The position numbers and the translations under genes were made by a program. From an uncultured Clostridium sp. (lineage in GTDB: Bacteria; Bacillota; Clostridia; Lachnospirales; Lachnospiraceae), in the NCBI GenBank assembly GCA_902464345.1, contig CABQJA010000106.1, positions 1-7,635 of the forward strand: a stretch of 7,635 nt of DNA, read 5' to 3'. How positions within the stretch are numbered: position 1 is the first letter of the stretch; every line of letters starts with the position of its first letter. Positions 1 through 5,633 of the stretch are shown here, piece by piece. Below the pieces are notes generated by a model. It saw only the letters and a list, made by a program, of their open reading frames with translations. It was not told where the DNA came from and did no database searches.

Positions 1-297
1 TGGTGCCAGCCCGGCAAACCTGCGGATTGCCTCCGCATGAAGCAGGGATTCCCCGCCTCCAAAGGTCACACCGCCACCGGTTGCCAGAAAATAACAATAG
101 TCCTGCAACACTGTTTCCAGCAATTGCTCCGGACTGTATTCCCTCCAGCTGTTTTTCTTCAAAATATCTGCGTTAATACAGTATCGGCATGCAAGCGGAC
201 AGCCGTACAGGGCAACCAGAGTAGTTACACCGTTACCGTCCGTTTTCATGCGATGCCGGTTTATGGATTGAACCTTAAAATTCGCTGTCCGGTTCAT
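1..297 (-). CDS. Radical SAM enzyme, glycyl-radical-activase-like N-terminal part (3' end cut by window edge)
   Basis: The visible 99 residues carry the radical SAM signature CPLACRYC (C33, C37, C40; CX3CX2C), which binds the [4Fe-4S] cluster that cleaves S-adenosylmethionine. A Gly-rich VTFGGGE stretch (residues 77-83) follows, as in the SAM-binding part of pyruvate formate-lyase-activase-like members. The segment before the Cys motif (VQSINRHRMKTDGNGVTTLV) looks like the usual N-terminal strand of that group. I place the start at the ATG at 297 because it keeps this segment and has a GAGGG upstream, though rather far away; the next ATG (249) would remove it. The gene overlaps the end of the upstream Cys-rich gene by 23 bp, so the two are probably translated together. 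No stop is reached, so any C-terminal auxiliary cluster (SPASM-type) cannot be judged. The fold is clear; the substrate is unknown. Confidence 0.9.
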   Translation of the reverse strand, partial: MNRTANFKVQSINRHRMKTDGNGVTTLVALYGCPLACRYCINADILKKNSWREYSPEQLLETVLQDYCYFLATGGGVTFGGGESLLHAEAIRRFAGLAP

Positions 298-712
298 ATG
301 CTACATCACCCTCTAATACTTCCATCTCTTCTTCGGTTTCCGACTCGGTTGTGTCTGTTGTTTCGGAACTTGTCATCTCGGAATTCATCCGTTCAGAGCC
401 TGTTGCCTCGGAACTGATCATCTCAGAGCTTCCCGCTTCGGAACTGATTGTTTCGATCTCACCTTCAAGATCTCCATACCGGTTACCGCAGCCCGCAAGG
501 CTCAGACTTAAGGTTGCCAGCCCGGCCACCAGCATTCCCTTCGCCACCAGCGCCTGATTCAGCTGTTTCTCCTCCTGTGCACATTTCGGGCAGGTTCCCC
601 TGCAATCCCCCTGATAGGTACATTCCGACTGATGAAGATCTACACCAAGTCCGTCTGCCAGCTGCTTTCTGATCTGTTTTAATTTCTCACATTTCGCCTT
701 ATGTCTGTTCAT
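275..712 (-). CDS. Cys-rich protein with lipobox-like hydrophobic segment and Ser/Glu/Thr repeat tail; radical SAM partner
   Basis: This 145-residue protein has three parts. Residues 1-50 are charged and Cys-rich, with C8 and then C31, C37, C41, C44 in a CX5CX3CX2C arrangement around GTCPKC; this looks like a metal or Fe-S binding site. Residues 59-74 are hydrophobic and end in LAGC (C75), which resembles a lipobox. Residues 80-145 are low-complexity Ser/Glu/Thr with a ten-residue period and finish in an acidic EGDVAYEPDSEF end. The ATG at 712 follows GGGAGG by five bases. The next gene, a radical SAM enzyme, overlaps its 3' end. From memory, unverified, similar Cys-rich heads with GTCPxC occur next to radical SAM genes in Bacteroidetes and Clostridia. 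The product may be the partner, Fe-S donor or substrate of the radical SAM enzyme; this is inference. Whether C75 is really lipidated is uncertain, since the n-region before it would be unusually long. Confidence 0.85.
   Translation of the reverse strand: MNRHKAKCEKLKQIRKQLADGLGVDLHQSECTYQGDCRGTCPKCAQEEKQLNQALVAKGMLVAGLATLSLSLAGCGNRYGDLEGEIETISSEAGSSEMISSEATGSERMNSEMTSSETTDTTESETEEEMEVLEGDVAYEPDSEF
356..445 (-). repeat. Three degenerate 30-bp in-frame repeats coding a Ser/Glu decapeptide
   Basis: Residues 90-119 of the Cys-rich protein can be written as three ten-residue units: SSEAGSSEMI, SSEATGSERM and NSEMTSSETT. Each has SE at positions 2-3 and again near positions 7-8. At the DNA level the units share the TTCSGA / TCNGAR-type words on the plus strand. 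The repeat makes an acidic, hydroxyl-rich linker after the hydrophobic segment. Such tracts usually act as extended spacers and can change length by slippage. Confidence 0.7.
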
Positions 713-725
713 AATATCCTCCCAT

Positions 726-816
726 AATCGTTGCTATACTTTGTATCTGTATTTGGCTTCGTTTTAGCAGTTTCATTATATAAGTGTCTGAAACCGTTAA
801 AACTGTTGCAACGATT
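726..816. repeat. 9-bp inverted repeat flanking the promoter
   Basis: AATCGTTGC at 726-734 and its exact reverse complement GCAACGATT at 808-816 lie 73 bp apart, one upstream of the -35 region and one just before the ribosome binding site. The outer copy also contains the palindrome GTTGCAAC (805-812). This could be a pair of operator half-sites or a chance match; no known regulator site is recognised. Confidence 0.4.
775..803 (-). promoter_or_regulatory. Probable promoter for the Cys-rich / radical SAM unit
   Basis: Read on the minus strand, a perfect TATAAT lies at 780-775, giving an expected start near 768 and a leader of about 55 nt before the ATG at 712. The -35 region is weak: TTTTAA with a 16-bp spacer or GTTTTA with 17. 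This suggests an activator or simply a modest promoter. The 134-bp gap to the upstream gene (713-846) is the largest break in this part of the cluster and supports a separate transcription unit. Confidence 0.5.
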
Positions 817-846
817 TATAGAAACAGCTATGTCTCCGATATCGGA

Positions 847-1302
847 TTACCTGTGCATAACGCGAAGAATGATTCCCGCCACCGCCAGGATCATACCTCC
901 TCCCACCAGAATCAGGAGTATCCCCTGCAACGTCTCTTTTACGGATATCGGTCGTATCTCCTTTTGAAGCTCCGCCAGATTCTGCACCTGTCCCCAGGTT
1001 CTGTTTCCACAGCCCTGGCAATCACATTTTCTGGCATATGATTTATAAACCGGTTGCCGGACTACATATCCTCCCCTGACAATTGTCTGGGTTTTCCGGG
1101 AACTTTTCATCATGCCTCCACGCACCACGCTCTCTGCCGGTACCGCAAACACAGTACCGCATTTCTCACATTGCACCCATGCCGGAATTGTAATTTGGGA
1201 AGCTTCCTTCTTTATTCTTCTGAAAATTCGGATCACACCATATAATACCCATGCCAGCAACAGGATACCCATGGTCACAAGGATAATTTCTTCTGTTTTC
1301 AT
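847..1302 (-). CDS. Membrane protein with zinc-ribbon-like Cys cluster
   Basis: The 151-residue product has a transmembrane helix at about residues 6-28 and another at about 125-147, with a soluble domain between them. That domain holds CEKC (C45, C48) and CDCQGC (C93, C95, C98), a pattern of paired Cys knuckles 45 residues apart expected for a treble-clef or zinc-ribbon-like metal site. A basic stretch (residues 62-92, many Arg/Lys) separates the knuckles. The basic RIFRRIKK after helix 1 suggests the metal domain is cytoplasmic by the positive-inside rule. The ATG at 1302 has AAGGGG five bases upstream. It follows the RecU-like gene by 45 bp without a clear terminator or promoter, so it is likely the end of that operon. 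I do not recognise the family and assign no function. Confidence 0.85.
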   Translation of the reverse strand: MKTEEIILVTMGILLLAWVLYGVIRIFRRIKKEASQITIPAWVQCEKCGTVFAVPAESVVRGGMMKSSRKTQTIVRGGYVVRQPVYKSYARKCDCQGCGNRTWGQVQNLAELQKEIRPISVKETLQGILLILVGGGMILAVAGIILRVMHR

Positions 1303-1347
1303 AACTGCCCCTTATACAAACTTTAAACCTGCGATTAACCTGCTGCT

Positions 1348-1881
1348 TTATTCCCGGCTCATCAGATCCCGGCTTAGCGGTTCCAGATAGTGAACCAGGA
1401 TTCCCCCCTTCGCCCGGATAAAATTAGCCGGATCCAGCTCCTGATATTTAAAATTCTTCGGATGTCCCTCCCGAATCCGTTCCACATACCGTTTCAGCTC
1501 CTGAAACGGCATATAATACAGTTCATTTCGGGTTGTAAAAAAGATGATCAGAAAGCTGACTCCCTGCTGTTGTTCAAACTCCTTCATGAATTGATACTGG
1601 TGCTCATGAATATTCTGCATCGAAAAGGTATCCGTCGTACATTCCTTGGCATCAAAGCACACCGGTACCCCCTGTACCACTCCGATATAGTCAACCGTGG
1701 AATCCTTTTCAAAATATGCCAGTGTAATCTGGCTGCTTTCCTTATCGATCTTAATCGGCTTGATCGGAGTCGGGATTTTCTGCACCAGCGCCAGTCCCTT
1801 ATCCCGATAACTCTCATTTGTAAAATTAATCAGATCTTCCAGGGTTGAACCCCGGAGTCCCCGGCTATTCCAGGTTGCCAT
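1348..1881 (-). CDS. recU: RecU-type Holliday junction resolvase
   Basis: RecU is the Firmicute enzyme that cuts four-way DNA junctions during recombination repair and chromosome segregation. This 177-residue protein shows the family order: SRGLRGSTLEDLIN near the N-terminus, the basic-loop segment KIPTPIKPIKI (35-45), then VDY (D64) and FDAKE (D77, K79), the PD-(D/E)XK nuclease core, followed by QNIHEHQ (89-95). From memory, Bacillus subtilis RecU has Glu in a FEAKET motif where this protein has Asp77, a conservative change that still fits metal binding. It lacks the roughly 30-residue disordered N-terminal extension of the B. subtilis protein, hence the shorter length. The ATG at 1881 follows GAGAGG and lies inside the end of the upstream pseudouridine synthase gene (17-bp overlap), implying coupled translation. 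Many Firmicutes carry recU beside a penicillin-binding protein gene, which is not the case here. Confidence 0.88.
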   Translation of the reverse strand: MATWNSRGLRGSTLEDLINFTNESYRDKGLALVQKIPTPIKPIKIDKESSQITLAYFEKDSTVDYIGVVQGVPVCFDAKECTTDTFSMQNIHEHQYQFMKEFEQQQGVSFLIIFFTTRNELYYMPFQELKRYVERIREGHPKNFKYQELDPANFIRAKGGILVHYLEPLSRDLMSRE

Positions 1882-2887
1882 ATGTCAGTTCCTCTCCCCA
1901 TAGCTTTTCCAAGACGGCTCTGTATTTTCCCGGCAGTGGTGCCGTCCATGTTTTCTCCGATAAATGACGGAAATGACCGTCCATCTCCGGAAAAACAATT
2001 CGATATGCATGCAGACATTGATTCTGAATTCCGTATTGATTGCGAAATTCCCGATTACTTCCCGGATCACCGTATTTGGCATCCCCCATGATCGGATGAC
2101 CGAGACTTGCCAGATAGGCCCGAATCTGGTGACTTTTTCCGGTGATCAGCTCTACTTCTAATAACGAGTAGTCCGAATTGGCATTGCACGGCCGATACTT
2201 CGTTTCTATCATAACCGCTCCTTCTGCAGGCTTCTGCAGAATCCGAACCTGATTGGTCTTACTGTCTTTCACCAGATACGCTTTTCCGCCCCCGGCTTTC
2301 GAAACCTTTCCCTGAACCAGTGCCAGATAATATTTGTGCACCGTCCGTTCCTTTAAAAGAGAAGAAAGCATCTGACTTCCGGCAAGTGATACACCGGCTA
2401 ATACAATTCCGCTCGTATTCCGGTCAAGCCGGTTGCAGACAGACGGTGTAAAGGTTACCAGCTGTTCCTGCGTAAGCTTCCCGGTAGCCAAAAGATACCG
2501 GATCATCTGCTCATTAATCGAATCATCCGATGCCTTTGCCTTCTGTGACAGGACGCCGGATGGTTTATTCAGAATCAGAATATCGGAATCCTGATACAGG
2601 ATACGGTTCTCTGAAAGGACGATTCCCTTTGCAGACACTTCTCCACCCACAAATTCGGTCTTTTTGTCTTTATGAAACTTTGCAAACGTGTCATCTGAGA
2701 GATAGATCTGAACCGTATCGCCTTCTTTTAACAGTTCCTTTCCATCTGCCCTCGACTGATTTACCTTGATATTTTTCTTACGAAGCATCTTATAAATAAA
2801 GCCGGACGGTGCCTCGTTTAATATTTTTCCCAGTAATTTATCCAGACGCTGGCCCGCTTCATTTTTACCGATCGTATATTCTTTCAT
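1865..2887 (-). CDS. RluA-family 23S rRNA pseudouridine synthase (RluC/RluD-like)
   Basis: The enzyme isomerises uridine to pseudouridine in RNA. An S4 RNA-binding domain spans about residues 12-60 (AGQRLDKLLGKIL, then KNIKVNQ). The catalytic domain follows, with LNKPSGVLSQ (106-115), the catalytic Asp155 in NRLDRNTSG, and the second family motif TGKSHQIRAYLASLGHPIMGD (249-269). The length of 340 residues and the S4 domain fit the RluC/RluD branch, which modifies 23S rRNA, rather than the shorter RluA itself; the exact uridine cannot be read from sequence. The ATG at 2887 has AAGGAG eight bases upstream. It starts 30 bp after the preceding membrane protein gene and its end overlaps recU, so it sits inside an operon together with an rRNA methyltransferase gene further upstream. 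Confidence 0.93.
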   Translation of the reverse strand: MKEYTIGKNEAGQRLDKLLGKILNEAPSGFIYKMLRKKNIKVNQSRADGKELLKEGDTVQIYLSDDTFAKFHKDKKTEFVGGEVSAKGIVLSENRILYQDSDILILNKPSGVLSQKAKASDDSINEQMIRYLLATGKLTQEQLVTFTPSVCNRLDRNTSGIVLAGVSLAGSQMLSSLLKERTVHKYYLALVQGKVSKAGGGKAYLVKDSKTNQVRILQKPAEGAVMIETKYRPCNANSDYSLLEVELITGKSHQIRAYLASLGHPIMGDAKYGDPGSNREFRNQYGIQNQCLHAYRIVFPEMDGHFRHLSEKTWTAPLPGKYRAVLEKLWGEELTYGNLE

Positions 2888-2917
2888 CCTGCCTGCTCCT
2901 TATTCCGACTGTACGTC

Positions 2918-3490
2918 TTACAGACACACATCCAGCATCCGGGTCTTTAACCGGTTGCATTTCACATCCAGATCTTCTTCCGATACCGGATTGGATGTCA
3001 CCATATCCAGCAGCTCCCTGACATCATGTGCGGTATATACCTGATATGCATATCCGGTCTTATTTACGATTCCCTGCACATATTCCCGCTGTTTTTCTTC
3101 TCCGTATTTTGGTTCATTCGAGCCACCCCAGAGCAGATAAATATTTCCCTGATCAATCACCAATGCACTTGCAAATGACACCGCTTCATAAGAGCTTAAT
3201 GCCATATCATAAAGGACAATACAGTTTTTCCGGTCGGCCAGTCCGCTGCTGATCAGTTCTCCATCCTCCGGCTTCATCGAACGGAACTTCGCGGCTATGA
3301 TCCAGAGTGTCAGCATCTTGGCAAACGGCAGCGCCAGAATAATCGGGATCAGAATCGCAACATGCTTCACGGTTCCGAATATCAGATATACCGCTACCGT
3401 ACCGGCTATAATGCAGACAGCCAGGATCAGCATCAGGATTCCATAACGTTTCTTATATGCATTTATATATCCAAGGGTTCCTTTTTCCAT
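2918..3490 (-). CDS. Two-helix membrane protein of unknown function
   Basis: The 190-residue product begins with a short basic N-terminus, two transmembrane helices (about residues 17-38 and 42-66), then a soluble domain of about 120 residues. By the positive-inside rule (KKR before helix 1, AAKFRSMK after helix 2) both ends are probably cytoplasmic, making a hairpin anchor. The soluble part mixes predicted strands and helices (IVLYDMALSSYEAVSFASALVI region, 91-112) and has no catalytic motif I recognise. The ATG at 3490 follows GAGGAAG by about five bases, and the gene starts 18 bp after the HAD gene ends, so it is cotranscribed with its neighbours. I cannot name the family. Confidence 0.85.
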   Translation of the reverse strand: MEKGTLGYINAYKKRYGILMLILAVCIIAGTVAVYLIFGTVKHVAILIPIILALPFAKMLTLWIIAAKFRSMKPEDGELISSGLADRKNCIVLYDMALSSYEAVSFASALVIDQGNIYLLWGGSNEPKYGEEKQREYVQGIVNKTGYAYQVYTAHDVRELLDMVTSNPVSEEDLDVKCNRLKTRMLDVCL

Positions 3491-3508
3491 GTTTCTTCCT
3501 CGTTTCTT

Positions 3509-4189
3509 CTATTCTGCGTTTCTTTCCAGTTCCTGTATCACCGGATAATAATCCCTGACCGCATACTCTGCCGCCTGAACCTTCTCCTGCCAGATATGAC
3601 TGCTTGCAGCATCATCAATGGCACAGGTATGCATTCCGGCATTTTTCCCCGCCTGAATTCCTTCCACGATATCCTCAAAGATCAGACAATGCTCCGGTTT
3701 TACTCCAAGATCTTCTGCTACCAGCAGATAAATATCCGGGTTCGGTTTCCCGTGAGCGACCTCACAGGCGGTATGCACCGAATCGATCAGTCCGCGGATC
3801 TTCTGTCCCTCCAGTGCAATCTCCACCAGATGTCGGGAGTTACTGGTCGCAACCCCTGTCCGGTAGCCCTTCTGCTTCAGCAGACAGAGAAACTCCATAG
3901 CTCCGGGTTTTAAAGGTACTTCTCCGGCATACTTCTCTTCTGCCATCCGGTTCCATGTATCTTTCATAACCTCTATAGAATCCGTGATGCGGTATTCTGT
4001 CTTAATATATTCTGCCGTTTCAGAAAAACTCATGCCGGAAATCCGTTCCTGCAGTCCCTCCGGAACGACCAGACCGTGATTTCTGAAATACTCTTCATCA
4101 ATGGCATTCCATACCCACATGGAATCTACCAGTGTTCCATCCAGATCAAATATGACTGCCTCTATCCCCCGGAACATCTGTCCATGCAT
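3509..4189 (-). CDS. HAD-superfamily hydrolase (beta-phosphoglucomutase / phosphatase-like, subfamily IA)
   Basis: The 226-residue protein contains all four HAD motifs: DLDGTLVDS with nucleophile D15 and acid/base D17, ATSNS (T115/S116), K138 in HGKPNPD, and FEDIVEG with E162/D163. The helical cap between motif I and motif II is typical of subfamily IA enzymes such as beta-phosphoglucomutase and phosphoglycolate-type phosphatases; the substrate cannot be told. I choose the ATG at 4189 over an in-frame TTG at 4204. The ATG has GGAGG eight bases upstream whereas the TTG has no Shine-Dalgarno. With this start the junction with the methyltransferase gene is TAATG, a one-base overlap typical of translational coupling. 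The C-terminus ends 18 bp before the membrane protein gene. Confidence 0.93.
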   Translation of the reverse strand: MHGQMFRGIEAVIFDLDGTLVDSMWVWNAIDEEYFRNHGLVVPEGLQERISGMSFSETAEYIKTEYRITDSIEVMKDTWNRMAEEKYAGEVPLKPGAMEFLCLLKQKGYRTGVATSNSRHLVEIALEGQKIRGLIDSVHTACEVAHGKPNPDIYLLVAEDLGVKPEHCLIFEDIVEGIQAGKNAGMHTCAIDDAASSHIWQEKVQAAEYAVRDYYPVIQELERNAE

Positions 4190-5550
4190 TACAGCCACCT
4201 CCAACCGGCCAGATATTTATTCTTAAGTGTGCCGTTGGTCAGTTTTCCCCAACCGAGCGGATATCCGTCCACACAGATTAATGTCATACCATTCTCGCCC
4301 TCTAATTCGATCGTTTCCCCTTTCAGATACCGGATTACCCGTTCATCCGTTACATCCAGGGAGATTGCATGATCATATTCCTTCATCCTCAGTGCCATCG
4401 CCAGTGACTGACTCGGTTCAAACCGGTTCTTCCGGATCTCACCCAGGAACAGCCCATTCCGCAATACGCGCATTCCCTTTACCGATGGCATCTCCTTCGG
4501 AAGATAATACAACCGCTCCTTCTGTAATTCCATGCGGCTTTCATCCCAGTCCCAGGCAATGTGCTTTAAGAAATCCCATACCTCATCCGGCAGCTTTTCC
4601 CTTCCCGGATGATACCAGTTCACTGCATCAACCATCGGATTCTCTTTCTTATGCAGCAATGCAACAAAATGCCCTTCACCATGAATCCGCTGCGGCCATA
4701 ACCGGCGGCACTTCGTCACATCCTGATTACCATTCAGACTCCATTCCGGATGTCCGGAATCAAAGCCTTCGTATTTCGGAAGCTCCGCCAGCTCCAGCTC
4801 AGGATCCAGCTCTAACAGGAAATCCATTGCCTGTTCGTTCTCCTCCGGTGAAAATGTACAGGTCGAATATACCATCGTTCCGCCCGGTTTCAGACACCGT
4901 ACCATTTCCTTCAGAATGCTGTGCTGCAGATTCACAAACAATTCCACTCCATTCGTTTCCCATGCCTTCACCATGGAGTTTGCTTTCCGGAACATTCCCT
5001 CTCCGGAACACGGCGCATCGATCAGAATCTTATCAAAAAATCCTTCAAAATTATCTGCGATCACGTTCGACGGTTCACTTAATACCAGCATATTCGGCAC
5101 ACCAAAAAGCTCCAGATTCTTAAGCAGTGCTTTTGCTCTGGAATTGCTGATGTCATTGGATACCAGTAGCCCGGTTCCGTGCAGCTTTACTGCCAGCTCC
5201 GTTGATTTGCCTCCCGGTGCCGCACAGATATCCAGAACCCGGTCTCCTTCCTCAATCGGAATCACACTTGCCGGTGTCATGGCACTCGGCTCCTGAATAT
5301 AATAAAGACCTGCATAGTAATATGGATGCTTTGCCGGCTGTTCCGACTCATCATAATAAAATCCGTTTGAACACCACGGAACCGACTTCAACTCAAACGG
5401 AGATAGTTTCAGAAAATCCTCAACTGATATTTTTGCGGTATTCACCCGCAGGCCATGATAACATGGTCGTTCCAATTCTGCTTCATAAGCTTCAAACTCA
5501 TCCTGCAGCATTTCTTTCATACGTGTTTCAAAACGTTCCGGTAATTTCAC
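4189..5550 (-). CDS. rsmF: RsmF/NOL1/NOP2/sun-family rRNA cytosine-C5 methyltransferase
   Basis: The enzyme transfers a methyl group from SAM to C5 of a cytidine in rRNA. The Rossmann core carries motif I DICAAPGGKS (107-116), an acidic SND (131-133), motif IV DAPCSGEG with C171, and motif VI STCTFSPEENE with C221; the two Cys are the release and nucleophile pair of this family. An N-terminal NOL1-type helical segment (1-95, with GLRVNT) precedes the core. After residue 260 there is a C-terminal region of about 190 residues of the RsmF/YebU type ending in GWGKLTNGTLKNKYLAGW, probably a PUA-like RNA-binding part. The likely target is 16S rRNA, but the exact site differs between homologues, so the symbol is tentative. 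The start is a GTG at 5550 with AGGAG seven bases upstream; its TAA overlaps the ATG of the HAD gene by one base. Confidence 0.93.
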   Translation of the reverse strand: MKLPERFETRMKEMLQDEFEAYEAELERPCYHGLRVNTAKISVEDFLKLSPFELKSVPWCSNGFYYDESEQPAKHPYYYAGLYYIQEPSAMTPASVIPIEEGDRVLDICAAPGGKSTELAVKLHGTGLLVSNDISNSRAKALLKNLELFGVPNMLVLSEPSNVIADNFEGFFDKILIDAPCSGEGMFRKANSMVKAWETNGVELFVNLQHSILKEMVRCLKPGGTMVYSTCTFSPEENEQAMDFLLELDPELELAELPKYEGFDSGHPEWSLNGNQDVTKCRRLWPQRIHGEGHFVALLHKKENPMVDAVNWYHPGREKLPDEVWDFLKHIAWDWDESRMELQKERLYYLPKEMPSVKGMRVLRNGLFLGEIRKNRFEPSQSLAMALRMKEYDHAISLDVTDERVIRYLKGETIELEGENGMTLICVDGYPLGWGKLTNGTLKNKYLAGWRWL

Positions 5551-5577
5551 ATTCGTTCTCCTGCTTCTAATTTCTCA

Positions 5578-5603
5578 TTTGTCATCTTCTGCCTGATGAC
5601 AAA
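5578..5603 (-). promoter_or_regulatory. 9-bp hairpin upstream of the rsmF-like gene, sharing bases with the terminator hairpin
   Basis: On the minus strand TTTGTCATC and GATGACAAA form a perfect nine-base-pair stem around an eight-base loop, 27 bases before the GTG at 5550. Its first three bases (5601-5603) are also the 3' end of the preceding hairpin stem, so the two full stems exclude each other. The core stem GTCATC / GATGAC also occurs in the relQ leader at 6461-6483. A regulatory role is inference. Confidence 0.4.
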
Positions 5604-5624
5604 GACGTGCCGGGGCACGCCTTT
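5601..5624 (-). terminator. Hairpin after relQ, possible weak intrinsic terminator
   Basis: Read on the minus strand, AAAGGCGTGC and GCACGTCTTT pair over ten base pairs (one G.U) around a CCCG loop, ten bases after the relQ stop. The downstream U-run is short (UCUUUG), so termination may be partial and the rsmF-like gene may be reached by read-through. The same hairpin read on the plus strand has a longer T-rich tail, but no plus-strand gene precedes it. Confidence 0.45.
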
Positions 5625-5633
5625 ATTCTTCTC

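Noticed and set aside
835..846. Perfect 12-bp palindrome TCCGATATCGGA just after the zinc-ribbon gene stop
   Set aside because: It would form at most a four-base-pair stem with a usable loop and has no U-run, so it is not a credible terminator; it may be a chance palindrome.
1303..1347. TATAAG as a promoter between recU and the zinc-ribbon gene
   Set aside because: No matching -35, and the start point would fall within the ribosome binding site.
1390..1848. 152-codon open frame on the plus strand
   Set aside because: Antisense shadow of the recU-like gene, with no start signal.
3362..3913. 183-codon open frame on the plus strand
   Set aside because: It crosses the junction of two well-supported minus-strand genes and shows no recognisable domain; a shadow frame.
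4190..4204. TTG start extending the HAD protein by five residues
   Set aside because: No Shine-Dalgarno precedes the TTG, whereas the ATG at 4189 has GGAGG at good spacing and forms a TAATG junction.
4227..5123. 298-codon open frame on the plus strand
   Set aside because: It lies wholly inside the antisense of the methyltransferase gene, has no ribosome binding site, and its product is Pro/Ser/His-rich as expected from a shadow frame. The minus-strand product has clear catalytic motifs.
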